NCBI RefSeq assembly: GCF_002095435.2
Contig: NZ_MJEJ02000041.1
Location: forward strand, 1 to 64,000
DNA from: Williamsia sp. 1138
GTDB taxonomy: Bacteria > Actinomycetota > Actinomycetes > Mycobacteriales > Mycobacteriaceae
Length of the DNA: 64,000 bases
Reading direction: 5' to 3'
In this document: in pieces, positions 52,594 through 60,689 of the stretch
Numbering within the stretch: the first letter of the stretch is position 1
Layout: each line of letters opens with the position of its first letter
Program-made: the position numbers and the translations under genes
Notes under the pieces: model-generated
What the model saw: the letters and a program-made list of their open reading frames with translations, nothing else
The model's database searches: none
What the model was told of the DNA's origin: nothing

Positions 52594-53391
52594 TCAGAAC
52601 GCCGATCGGTGATGGGCGCCGTCGACACAAATGTAATGGCCGTTGAGATATCCGGCCTGGTCTGAGCACAGATAGGCGATCGTCGACGCGATCTCCTCGG
52701 GCTCACCCGCCCGGCCTGCCGGCACACCGGCCTTCTCCATGAGCCACTTCTTGCGAGCGTCGTCATCGGTGAGCCCCTCGTGAGTAGAGAGGTACCAGTT
52801 GGTGGTCTTGGTCGCGATCCAGCCCGGGGCCACGGTGTTGATGGTGATACCGAACTGGGCATACTCGTCGGCCACGCTCTTGAGGAGTCCGACCGTCGAC
52901 GGACGTGTCGCGTTGGCGACCGTGTGGGGCGGCAGGCTCTGCGGTTCCTTGGCGGTTCCTGACCCGATGTGGACAAAACGCCCCCATCCGGCCTCGCGCA
53001 TGGCGGGCAGTACGGCGTGCAGCATGTGCACCTGGCTGAGCGTGTACGTACGGTATGAGTCGACGTAGTCCTCGGCGCGGGTGATCTCCTCGAAGTAACC
53101 GCGCACGTGAAAGTCGGCCTGTGTCACCACGATCAGGGGGTTGCCGAGTTGTTCGGTGACTGTCGCGACCGCGGATTCGATGCCTTCTCGTGAACTCATG
53201 TCCGCCGGGACCCCGAGTGCCTCGCCGCCTGCTGCGGCGATCTCCTCGACCGCGCGGTCGATGTGTTTCTGGGTACGGGCGACGATGGCGACGCGGCTGC
53301 CCTCCGCAGCGAGCATCTTCGCCGTCTCCTTGCCGATGCCCTTGCTGCCGCCGACGACAAGTGCCACTCGTCCTTTGATCCGGTAGTCCAT
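52594..53391 (-). CDS. SDR-fold protein lacking the catalytic Tyr-Lys
   Basis: A 265-residue SDR with a normal nucleotide site (VVGGSKGIGKETA) and a normal C-terminal VDGAHH end. The NNAG motif reads TQAD, and the segment that should carry YxxxK reads LPPHTVANATRPS, with His and Asn in those places. Dehydrogenase activity by the usual mechanism is doubtful. ATG 53391 follows AAAGGA. It faces the Rieske operon across a 308-base region. Confidence 0.75.
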   Translation of the reverse strand: MDYRIKGRVALVVGGSKGIGKETAKMLAAEGSRVAIVARTQKHIDRAVEEIAAAGGEALGVPADMSSREGIESAVATVTEQLGNPLIVVTQADFHVRGYFEEITRAEDYVDSYRTYTLSQVHMLHAVLPAMREAGWGRFVHIGSGTAKEPQSLPPHTVANATRPSTVGLLKSVADEYAQFGITINTVAPGWIATKTTNWYLSTHEGLTDDDARKKWLMEKAGVPAGRAGEPEEIASTIAYLCSDQAGYLNGHYICVDGAHHRSAF

Positions 53392-53699
53392 GGATGTGTC
53401 CTTTGATCGCTTGTGGTGCTCGGCAGCCGAGCAAGGCCGGGGACTGAGGCCGCACATGACGTGTATCACTAGTAAGTTAGATAAATCAATGAGTTACACC
53501 CTTTGTTGACAGGATCTGATCGCGCTTTGCGGTCTGAAAGCGTTTGCCGTGCAGCATGATTAGTGCGGCAGGGGCGTATGTGGAGAAATCCGGCAACGGG
53601 TTGGTGTTTACAGAGTGCCGCTCACGGGCGTATGGTCGGGCTATCAATTTTTGACGTCCGCGCCAAAAATGTCAGCCAATTCTTCAGGAGGTCTGATCG
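53392..53699. other. Divergent regulatory region of the SDR and Rieske oxygenase
   Basis: A 308-base region with no gene. It has an AT-rich part at 53465-53515 (AGTAAGTTAGATAAATCAAT) that probably holds the leftward SDR promoter. The rightward promoter and palindrome are listed separately. Confidence 0.5.
53607..53670 (+). promoter_or_regulatory. Candidate promoter and operator of the Rieske oxygenase operon
   Basis: TTTACA (53607-53612), an 18-base spacer and TATGGT (53631-53636) form a promoter candidate. A 24-base imperfect palindrome ATTTTTGACG-TCCG-CGCCAAAAAT (53647-53670, one mismatch) lies just downstream, before the AGGAGG of the oxygenase at 53686. It would suit the TetR encoded inside the operon. 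Confidence 0.5.
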
Positions 53700-54704
53700 A
53701 TGGGTCAGCTCAGCATGCATCCCACCGGGTGGTTCCAGGTCGCGTGGTCGGCCGATCTGGCGATCGGTGATGTTGTCCCCTTGCACTACTTCGGTGCTGA
53801 GTTGGTCGCGTATCGCGGCAACGACGGCCTTGCGCACGTGCTCGATGCCCACTGCCAGCATCTCGGTGCCAATCTCGCCTTCGGTGGTTGTGTTGTGGAC
53901 GACGGGATCCAGTGCCCGTTTCACGGGTGGGTGTGGGATGGGCGAGGGCGTAATGTCCGGATTCCTTACGAGGCCAAACCGAACCGTGCCCGTAAGGTAC
54001 GCAGCTGGCCGGTCAGCGAGCGCAATGATTCCATCTACGTCTGGCATGACCTTCTCGGCCGAGACCCGATGTGGGAGGTACCGGACGCTCTGCAGAGTCT
54101 GGGTGGCCACATCAGCGCAACAACGTTCCGGCCGATCGAAGCGAACGCACGTGTGCTCACCAAGAACGTGCGGGTTCATCCGCAGACCATTGCGGAGAAT
54201 GCGGTCGACCCACATCACTTCCGATATGTGCATCGCACACCGATCAGCCCGGTTGTCCTGCGGGAGAGCACCGATGACGCCTCGTGGGCGGCCAAGGTGG
54301 GGTTCGGCAACAAGTGGCAGCACGGCGTGGACAACTCTGACGACACCATCAACACGCTCGAAATCCTCTGGAGCGGAGTGGGGTTGAGCTTCAGCGGTGA
54401 GCACATGCGCAACGGCATCCGGGTCACCGGGATCTGCCCGACACCGGTCGATGACGAGGTGAGTGACATCTTCGGCACGTACTGGATCGACGAGGGCAGC
54501 GACGACCCCGAAGGGTTCATCGAAAACGGGAAGGGCGCGCTCGTCGACGACGTCAAGATCTGGAATCACCAGCGCTACATAGACCCTCCGGGGCTGTCTC
54601 CGTCTGAGGCGGCCGGATTCCGCAGATTGCGCTTGTGGGCGCGCAGTTTCTATCCGCCGGCCGAGAACGCCGAGGTCGAACGTCAGACTGTCTCCGCAGA
54701 GTAA
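53700..54704 (+). CDS. KshA-like Rieske non-haem iron oxygenase
   Basis: A 334-residue terminal oxygenase. The Rieske ligands are in AHCQHLGANLAFGG near residue 51 and CPFHGWVWDG near residue 73; the iron site is NAVDPHHFRYVHRTP near residue 168. The arrangement is like 3-ketosteroid 9alpha-hydroxylase KshA and related single-component-type oxygenases, although KshA is about 50 residues longer. A KshB-like reductase is encoded two genes downstream. A sterol, terpenoid or aromatic substrate is possible. AGGAGG precedes the ATG. Confidence 0.87.
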   Translation: MGQLSMHPTGWFQVAWSADLAIGDVVPLHYFGAELVAYRGNDGLAHVLDAHCQHLGANLAFGGCVVDDGIQCPFHGWVWDGRGRNVRIPYEAKPNRARKVRSWPVSERNDSIYVWHDLLGRDPMWEVPDALQSLGGHISATTFRPIEANARVLTKNVRVHPQTIAENAVDPHHFRYVHRTPISPVVLRESTDDASWAAKVGFGNKWQHGVDNSDDTINTLEILWSGVGLSFSGEHMRNGIRVTGICPTPVDDEVSDIFGTYWIDEGSDDPEGFIENGKGALVDDVKIWNHQRYIDPPGLSPSEAAGFRRLRLWARSFYPPAENAEVERQTVSAE

Positions 54705-54712
54705 TTCGTCCG

Positions 54713-55345
54713 GTGAAACTGAGTGAAGCGAAACATCCGAAGTCGGCGGTAACCCGACAAGCTTTCCTTGATGCGGCCCGGGATGTGTTCGAGCGCAAGG
54801 GTTATTCCGGTACTCAGGTGAAAGACATCACCGATCGGCTTTCGGTTGCGCGGGGAAGTTTCTACTACTACTTCCGAGACAAGCGGCACATCTTCATCGA
54901 GCTGGGTACCGTCACCACACGCGAGACAGCGGACGCCGTGCGGGCGCTCGAGCTCATCGAAATCGGTGCTGACAAGTCCGCCTTCGAAGCATGGGTACGT
55001 CAGCTGTTCGACTATCTCGACCGAACCGGAGCCTTCTCGATCAGGTCCGTTGATGATTCGCCACCGGACGCCCGGTTCCAGGCAGCGGTGGCACGAGTTC
55101 ATGCCGAGACAGCCGGCGTCATCGGTCGCGAGCTGGAACGATTGTCTGGGCGCTCCCTGAGCGATCCCGCCACCTCGGGGGTGTGTGTGATGGCGATGTT
55201 GGAGCGGTCGTGGTTCCTCGCACGCAACACCAAGGCTCAAATGACCCGGGAGGGCACGATCGCGGCGATCACCGATTTGATATATGCGATGGTGGGTCCT
55301 GCGCGCGTCGAGAGTTCACCGGTGTCTGCCCGTGTCGCCCACTGA
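54713..55345 (+). CDS. TetR-family transcriptional regulator inside the oxygenase operon
   Basis: A 210-residue TetR regulator: HTH VKDITDRLSVARGSFYYYF and a helical C-terminal domain. The GTG at 54713 lies eight bases after the oxygenase stop, and its 3' end overlaps the reductase start by 14 bases. It therefore sits between oxygenase and reductase in one transcript and probably autoregulates the operon. A copy of its FIELGTVT segment recurs as a remnant near 56490. Confidence 0.85.
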   Translation: MKLSEAKHPKSAVTRQAFLDAARDVFERKGYSGTQVKDITDRLSVARGSFYYYFRDKRHIFIELGTVTTRETADAVRALELIEIGADKSAFEAWVRQLFDYLDRTGAFSIRSVDDSPPDARFQAAVARVHAETAGVIGRELERLSGRSLSDPATSGVCVMAMLERSWFLARNTKAQMTREGTIAAITDLIYAMVGPARVESSPVSARVAH

Positions 55346-56417
55346 TCAGGCGACCGGCAGCACGCTTGGGGCGCCCGCACCGAGTTCCCCGGGGGCGGTC
55401 GCGCTACGGGTGCGAGAGGTCATCGCCGAGACCCCCGATGCCAAGACGATCGTGTTCGATGCTCCCGGTGATCAATTCTCCTACCGGCCTGGGCAATTCC
55501 TCACCCTGAGGATTCCGAGTGATCGCACGGGGTCGGTGGCGCGGTGTTACTCCCTGTCGAGCTCGCCGAGACACGACGACACGCTGATGGTCACCGTCAA
55601 GCGGACAGTCGACGGCTACGGGTCCAACTGGTTGTGTGACAACATCGCCGCGGGTCAGATCATCGAAAGTCTGCCTCCGGCCGGCGCATTCACGCCCAAA
55701 GATGTCGACCGCGACCTGCTGCTGGTCGGTGCCGGGAGTGGCATCACACCGTTGTTGTCCATCATGAAGACCGCGCTCCTGGACGGCAGTGGACGTGTGG
55801 TGCTGTTCTATGCCAATCGTTATCCCGAGTCGGTGATCTTCGCGACCCAGTTGCGCTCTCTGTTCGGCGAGTATCCCGAGAGACTCACGGTGGTGCACTG
55901 GATCGAAAGCGTGCAAGGGTTGCCGACACACCTTGCGCTGCGGTCGGTGTTGCAACCGTACGGTGATTTCGAAGCGTTCATCTGTGGTCCGAAACCCTTC
56001 ATGCAGGGAGCACGCCAGGCGCTCGAACAGATCGGACTGCCGCGGGCCCGGATCCACATCGAGAACTTCGTGTCGCTGTCCGACGATCCGTTCGGCCACC
56101 ACGGGCCACCAATTGTCACTGCGGACAGCGTTGAGGACAAGCGGGATGCCGCCAGGGTCACCGTCGAGCTCCACGGCGCCACCCATGAACTCGCCTGGCC
56201 CCGGTCGAAGACGCTGATCGACGTACTACTCGCTCACGGAGTAGAGGCGCCGTACTCGTGCCGGGAGGGTGAATGCGGGTCGTGCCAGGCCACGGTGCTC
56301 TCCGGACAGGTCGAGATGGCGAACGCAGGCGCTCTCGACGAGGAGGACATCGCGGACGGACTCGTCCTCGGCTGCCAGGCACATCCGGTGTCTGACCATG
56401 TGGCTGTCGAGTTCTGA
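55332..56417 (+). CDS. KshB-like oxygenase reductase (FAD, NADH, 2Fe-2S)
   Basis: A 361-residue reductase. The N-terminal flavin domain has RCYSLSSSP near residue 75; the nucleotide domain has LLLVGAGSGITPLLSI and FICGPKPFM; the C-terminal plant-type ferredoxin domain has SCREGECGSC followed by a further Cys in LGCQAHP. It moves electrons from NAD(P)H to the Rieske oxygenase two genes upstream and might also serve the ring dioxygenase at 26056-27866. GTG 55332 overlaps the TetR gene. Confidence 0.9.
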   Translation: MSPTDQATGSTLGAPAPSSPGAVALRVREVIAETPDAKTIVFDAPGDQFSYRPGQFLTLRIPSDRTGSVARCYSLSSSPRHDDTLMVTVKRTVDGYGSNWLCDNIAAGQIIESLPPAGAFTPKDVDRDLLLVGAGSGITPLLSIMKTALLDGSGRVVLFYANRYPESVIFATQLRSLFGEYPERLTVVHWIESVQGLPTHLALRSVLQPYGDFEAFICGPKPFMQGARQALEQIGLPRARIHIENFVSLSDDPFGHHGPPIVTADSVEDKRDAARVTVELHGATHELAWPRSKTLIDVLLAHGVEAPYSCREGECGSCQATVLSGQVEMANAGALDEEDIADGLVLGCQAHPVSDHVAVEF

Positions 56418-56479
56418 TTGCCGGCAGTGACTTACGGCTCAGGACCGGCGATCTGGCCGGCGTTTTCTGGAGGTGGCAC

Positions 56480-56535
56480 CAAGGAGAGGTTCATCGAGCT
56501 CGGAACGGTGACGTACAAGGAGGAATGCCGGCCGT
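56480..56535 (+). pseudogene. Short TetR gene fragment
   Basis: The plus strand reads ERFIELGTVTYKEE, closely matching FIELGTVTTRE of the TetR protein at 54713-55345, but nothing of the rest of a TetR gene is present. It is a leftover of a duplicated or lost regulator gene. Confidence 0.45.
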
Positions 56536-56581
56536 CGAATAAGTCAGACGTGTTGCGCCCATATAGTGGTCCTGCGGCCCC

Positions 56582-56918
56582 CTAGCTGACCTTGCCCTCG
56601 CTGCCCAGCGCAAATACCTCGCGGACGTGGTGCGTGTCATTGAATCCCCACAGCCGCACAACAGCTTCCCCCTCGAACTCGAAGAGGAAATGGTACATCT
56701 GCTGGTAGGCGACGCCACTCACCGTGGTCGCGGCACTTTCTGAAACGACCGCCACCCCGGTTCGCCTCAGCGGTGAACATGATCGTTCGCTGCTCGATGG
56801 GGGCGCGCAGCATGCCGTTGTTCACCCGCCGGATCAGGCCGCGCATGTGCTCCTTGTCCGAGAACTGCCGACTCGCAGGAACCACGAACAGTCCGCTCTG
56901 AGAACGCCTCTTCGGTTC
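56582..56918 (-). pseudogene. Frameshifted SnoaL/NTF2-like gene
   Basis: Two adjacent minus-strand frames give one SnoaL-like protein: SDKEHMRGLIRRVNNGMLRA and IEQRTIMFTAE, then after a frame change near 56765 VAYQQMYHFLFEFEGEAVVR and LWGFNDTHHVREVFAL to the stop at 56582. The start is lost. The frame change makes the gene non-functional. Confidence 0.6.
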
Positions 56919-57219
56919 GGGGACGTTGTCGAACGAGGCGGTTCTGTACCGACGCTGTCGTGGGGCGGTACTGACGATTGGCTTGGCGACTGAAAAACGA
57001 GAGCTGCTGCATCGCGCTTCTTGCAAGCGATCCGGGCATCGGCGAGTCGGCGTCACCTACGAACGCTCGGTCACCGGCGGCCGTGAATATCTGGCGGCGT
57101 TCGAAACCTACGCCGCGGAAGCGCGGATCGACATCGTGCGTGCGTTGCCGGCGGCCCACATCGGGACTCGAACGCGTCCGGATGCTGCCATCCGCGGGCG
57201 GCAGCGAAGGGTTGAGGCT
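56919..57219. other. Decayed region without an assignable gene
   Basis: Overlapping open frames on both strands have no ribosome site or family motif. A plus-strand stretch reading YLAAFETYAAEARIDIV could be a further gene fragment. Confidence 0.3.
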
Positions 57220-57834
57220 CTCGTTCGGTCCGGTTGGGCATCGTGCCTGGCAGGACGGCCGGTATCTCACTGCCCGCGAGGCGGTCGTACTATCGAATGC
57301 CAGCAGGGCATCCTCGGCAAGAAATCGATACTGCCGGACCTGCAATGCGACTCGGCGGCATTGGTTCCGCGATCGATGTCCTGCTCGATGCGGCCCGGAC
57401 TTCGAGCGCCACCGTGGTGCATGCAATGCTCGAAGGGCCGCTGGATGGTAAACCGTCGGGCACCGCACGGGTGTGGCGCAGCATGGGGCCGGCGACTCGG
57501 GACTGGACGCCCGAGTCCGAGCCCACTCGGGTCATCTCGGCGCTGCATGCGCCCGGCGTTCTCGTGATACCGCGCCACCACGGGTGGTTCCCGACCTCGG
57601 ACTCCGAACTGATAGGCGGTCCTGCGCGGGCGTGGTGTACGGACCGTCGTCCTCGTCGGGGTGTCGCTCAATCTCGCGATCCCGCACACCGTCGGCCACC
57701 TGTCGCAGGCGGGCTTCCGGGTATTTGTACCCCGTGACGCCGTCGCGGGTACTCCGGCGGAGTACGGGGACCAGGTCCTGCGTAACACCGTTGCCCTCAT
57801 GGCCAGGATCACCACCACCGGCGACCGAGCCCCT
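57220..57834 (+). pseudogene. Frameshifted isochorismatase-family gene
   Basis: Fragments of one protein are scattered over frames: WQDGRYLTAREAVVL, IECQQGILGKKSILPDL, IDVLLDAARTSSATVVHAM with GPLDGKPSGTARVW, GVLVIPRHHGWFPTSD, and LRGRGVRTVVLVGVSLNLAI with VGHLSQAGFRVFVPRDA. Together they follow the isochorismatase fold in order, with at least three frame changes. The closest relative in the window is the gene at 4472-5074. Confidence 0.6.
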
Positions 57835-57867
57835 TGTCGTGGGCCATGCGGAACGACGCAACTACAC

Positions 57868-57901
57868 AAAAGACGATCCGCCCAGCACGCGGACCGTCTT
57901 T
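57868..57901 (-). terminator. Intrinsic terminator of the leftward ligase operon
   Basis: AAAGACGATCCGC (57869-57881) and GCGGACCGTCTTT (57889-57901) form a 13-pair stem with one G-U on the minus strand, followed by TTTTG, 24 bases after the ligase stop. Confidence 0.7.
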
Positions 57902-57924
57902 CGTATCTCGGGGAGTGCAAGGTC

Positions 57925-59424
57925 TCAGGCGTTACCGGTGATCGGGCTCAGTTCCTGGATCAAGTTGCGACGCAGTATCTTACCGGTCGCCGTGGTGGGA
58001 AGTACGTCCCGGAAGACCACTCGGTCGGGGGTTCGGGAACCGCGCAGCGCCTTGCGCGCGTATGCCCGCAACTCTTCGCCGTCTGGCTCGGTACCTGGCT
58101 CCGGCACCACGATCGCGACGATGCTCTGACCCCACTCCGGGTCCTCCACACCGATCACGACAACCTGGTGCACTGCAGGGTGTTCGACGAGGACATCCTC
58201 GAGTTCGGCGGGAGCGATGTTCTCACCCCCGCGGATGATCGTGTCGTCGGATCGCCCGGTGATGAACAGGTAACCGTCGGCGTCCAGTGTCGCGATGTCT
58301 TTGGTGGGAAACCAGCCCTCCTCGTCAAGAACCGATCCGATCTCGTCGTATTTGCCGGATACCTGTTCGCCGCGGACGTACAACTCACCCGGCTCGCCCT
58401 GCGGGACCACCTCGCCGTCCGCGCCACGGATCTGCAAATCGATTCCGGGTACGGGTTGGCCCACCGAAGCCAGTCGCGCGGCCACAACGGGATCCGACGA
58501 ACTGAGCGCCGCCCGATGATCGTCCGGTGTCAGGACGGCGATAGTGGAACTCGTCTCGGTCAGACCGTATGCGTTGACGAATCCGACGTCGGGTAGCAGC
58601 GCGAGAGCCTTGCGTACCAGCGGAAGACCCACCTTTGCGCCACCGTAGGCGAGGTTGCGCAGCGTGGGCAGTTCCACCGGATTCTGCTCGAGCGTGGTGA
58701 TGATCCGGTCGAGCATCGTCGGAACGACGGTGGCAGTGGTGACGCCCTCTTGCCGGATGAGGCGTATCCACTCCACGGGATCAAAACGGCGCAGGTACAC
58801 CATCTTGCGCCCGGAGTAGACGTTCGACAGCGCGGCGCCCACCCCGGCGATGTGATATGGCGGGACCGCGATCAGAACCGCGTCTTCTGGTGCGGCGCTG
58901 TCGAACTCGACGGTTTGCATGACGTAGCTGGTGAGATTGCTGTGCGACAGCTGGACCGCTTTGGGTCGTGACGTGGTGCCGGAGGTGAACAGCACCACCG
59001 CGAGATCATCAGGATCGACGAACCTGGTGAACGGCTCGGCGGTATGGGCACGGTCGAGGATTTCGTCGGAATCCTGAAGACGCTGCGCGGGAACGTCGAT
59101 CATGTCGCGATACTCACGGTCCACGACGACCAGCGGATCCGGCAGGCGCGCGATCAGGCTGTTGATGCCCTCCGCGCTCAGTCGGTAATTGAGAGGGGTG
59201 AACGGGATCCCCGCCTGGGCGGACGCGAACAACAGGAACGGCAGATGGGCGCCGCCGGTGCCCACGTACACGACGTGCTGAGCACCGGACTCCGTGATCA
59301 CACCGGCGCCGCCTGATGCGACGGTGGCCAGCTCGGTCACGGTCAACCTCAGCTCATCGGCCACCACCGCGGTGCGGTCTGGTTGTGCGGATGCGGCCAT
59401 TTCCAACAGCAATGAGATCGACAC
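57925..59424 (-). CDS. Acyl-CoA synthetase (AMP-forming ligase)
   Basis: A 499-residue ANL ligase: VLFTSGTTSRPKA near residue 165, NAYGLTETSS, FPTKDIATLD, GRSDDTIIRGGENI and the C-terminal lysine in TATGKILRR. It makes an acyl-CoA for the thiolase and synthase-like enzymes encoded upstream. GTG 59424 follows AAAGGG; an in-frame reading continues upstream to 59664 but overlaps the thiolase gene and lacks ligase similarity. Confidence 0.9.
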   Translation of the reverse strand: MSISLLLEMAASAQPDRTAVVADELRLTVTELATVASGGAGVITESGAQHVVYVGTGGAHLPFLLFASAQAGIPFTPLNYRLSAEGINSLIARLPDPLVVVDREYRDMIDVPAQRLQDSDEILDRAHTAEPFTRFVDPDDLAVVLFTSGTTSRPKAVQLSHSNLTSYVMQTVEFDSAAPEDAVLIAVPPYHIAGVGAALSNVYSGRKMVYLRRFDPVEWIRLIRQEGVTTATVVPTMLDRIITTLEQNPVELPTLRNLAYGGAKVGLPLVRKALALLPDVGFVNAYGLTETSSTIAVLTPDDHRAALSSSDPVVAARLASVGQPVPGIDLQIRGADGEVVPQGEPGELYVRGEQVSGKYDEIGSVLDEEGWFPTKDIATLDADGYLFITGRSDDTIIRGGENIAPAELEDVLVEHPAVHQVVVIGVEDPEWGQSIVAIVVPEPGTEPDGEELRAYARKALRGSRTPDRVVFRDVLPTTATGKILRRNLIQELSPITGNA

Positions 59425-59528
59425 GCGTAACCCTTTCCATAGCGCTTCGGCAGCGCAGAACCAGAGACTATTACCAGTCAGCCATATGATTAGACTATTT
59501 GGATGCCGGAGCGGAATTGCCCGGCGGG

Positions 59529-60689
59529 TCAGCCCCGATCGTTCGACAGAATGGTCACAGCCGACACCGCGGTCGGTCCACCGATATTGTGGGCGAGCGC
59601 GATCCGCGCGCCGTCCACCTGGTTTTCCGACTCGCCGCGCAACTGGTTGAACAGCTCGTAGCACTGCGCCACCCCGGTGGCGCCCGGCGGATGTCCCTTG
59701 GCTTTCAACCCTCCGCTCGGATTGATCGGGATCGATCCGCCCACATAGTGTTCTCGCGCCTCGACCAGTTTGTACGCCTCGAATCGGTCAGCGAAACCGA
59801 GGTCTTCGTAGCTGATCAACTCGACGCCGGTGAAGCAGTCGTGGACTTCGGCGACATCGATGTCGGAGGGTGTCACGCCGGCCATCGTCATGGCGGCCTT
59901 GGCGGCCTTGACGGTCGGCGGGAAGGTGGTCATGTCCTTCTTGTGCTGATGCATGACCCGGTCCATGCCGAGGCCGACCCCACGCACCCACACAGGACGG
60001 TCGGTGAATCGATCCACCGCATCCTCTGATGCCAGGATCACGGCCGCCGCCCCGTCGCTTTGCGGTGTGCAGTCGTACAGTCCGAACGGCGCGACAACCG
60101 TCGGTGCCGCCAGCGCCTGCTCGACCGTTATCTCGTATCGCAGTTGCGCTTTCGGGTTGTTCAGGGCGTGGAAGTGGTTCTTGACCGCGACCATCGCCAT
60201 GTGCTCTTTCGTGGCAGGCGACTCGTGTAGGTACCGCGTCACGTGCAGTGCGAAGTTGGCAGGCGCCACCAGGCCGAGGGGATAGTCCCACGCGTTGTCG
60301 CGGGTCATGGCCGCCCACTCCCAGAAAGTGGTGTTCGACGCCGTCTCGCGGACCTTGTCCGCACCCACCACCAGTACGACGTCGTAGAGTCCGGACGCGA
60401 TCGCGAGCGTCGCGTTCCGGATGGCGTCATTGCCGGTGGCGCAGGCGTTTTCGACACGGGTCACCGGGATGTCGGTCAGGTCGAGGGTGTCGGCGAGAAT
60501 ACCCGACGGAAAGCCGTCGGTGGTGGCGAGCTCGCCGAACCACGCGGCCTCGATGTCGGCCTTGCTGAGCCCTTTGTCCACAGAGCCCGCAGCCTCGGAG
60601 TAGGCCATCGGGATGAGGTCCTTGATGCCGAGGTCGAAATGCTCGGCGAACGGCGTCATCCCGGCGCCGACGATCGCAACTTTCCTCAT
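59529..60689 (-). CDS. SCP2-type thiolase (acetyl-CoA acyltransferase)
   Basis: A 386-residue thiolase of the SCPx/lipid-transfer group with intact chemistry: nucleophile in VENACATGND near residue 88, His in EVHDCFTGVE and GHPPGATG near the C-terminus. It differs from the three thiolase-like proteins in this window that have lost the Cys. It overlaps the synthase-DUF35 fusion by ATGA, and the two probably form one complex for 3-ketoacyl-CoA cleavage. Confidence 0.88.
   Translation of the reverse strand: MRKVAIVGAGMTPFAEHFDLGIKDLIPMAYSEAAGSVDKGLSKADIEAAWFGELATTDGFPSGILADTLDLTDIPVTRVENACATGNDAIRNATLAIASGLYDVVLVVGADKVRETASNTTFWEWAAMTRDNAWDYPLGLVAPANFALHVTRYLHESPATKEHMAMVAVKNHFHALNNPKAQLRYEITVEQALAAPTVVAPFGLYDCTPQSDGAAAVILASEDAVDRFTDRPVWVRGVGLGMDRVMHQHKKDMTTFPPTVKAAKAAMTMAGVTPSDIDVAEVHDCFTGVELISYEDLGFADRFEAYKLVEAREHYVGGSIPINPSGGLKAKGHPPGATGVAQCYELFNQLRGESENQVDGARIALAHNIGGPTAVSAVTILSNDRG

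Noticed and set aside
53700-56417. Naming the oxygenase and reductase kshA and kshB
   Set aside because: The oxygenase is about 50 residues shorter than KshA, and the order with an internal TetR is unusual, so steroid 9alpha-hydroxylation is not established.
57661-58596. A 311-codon plus-strand open frame starting GTG-TCG-CTC
   Set aside because: Its first part is the end of the broken isochorismatase-like gene, and the rest is antisense to the ligase; there is no ribosome site.
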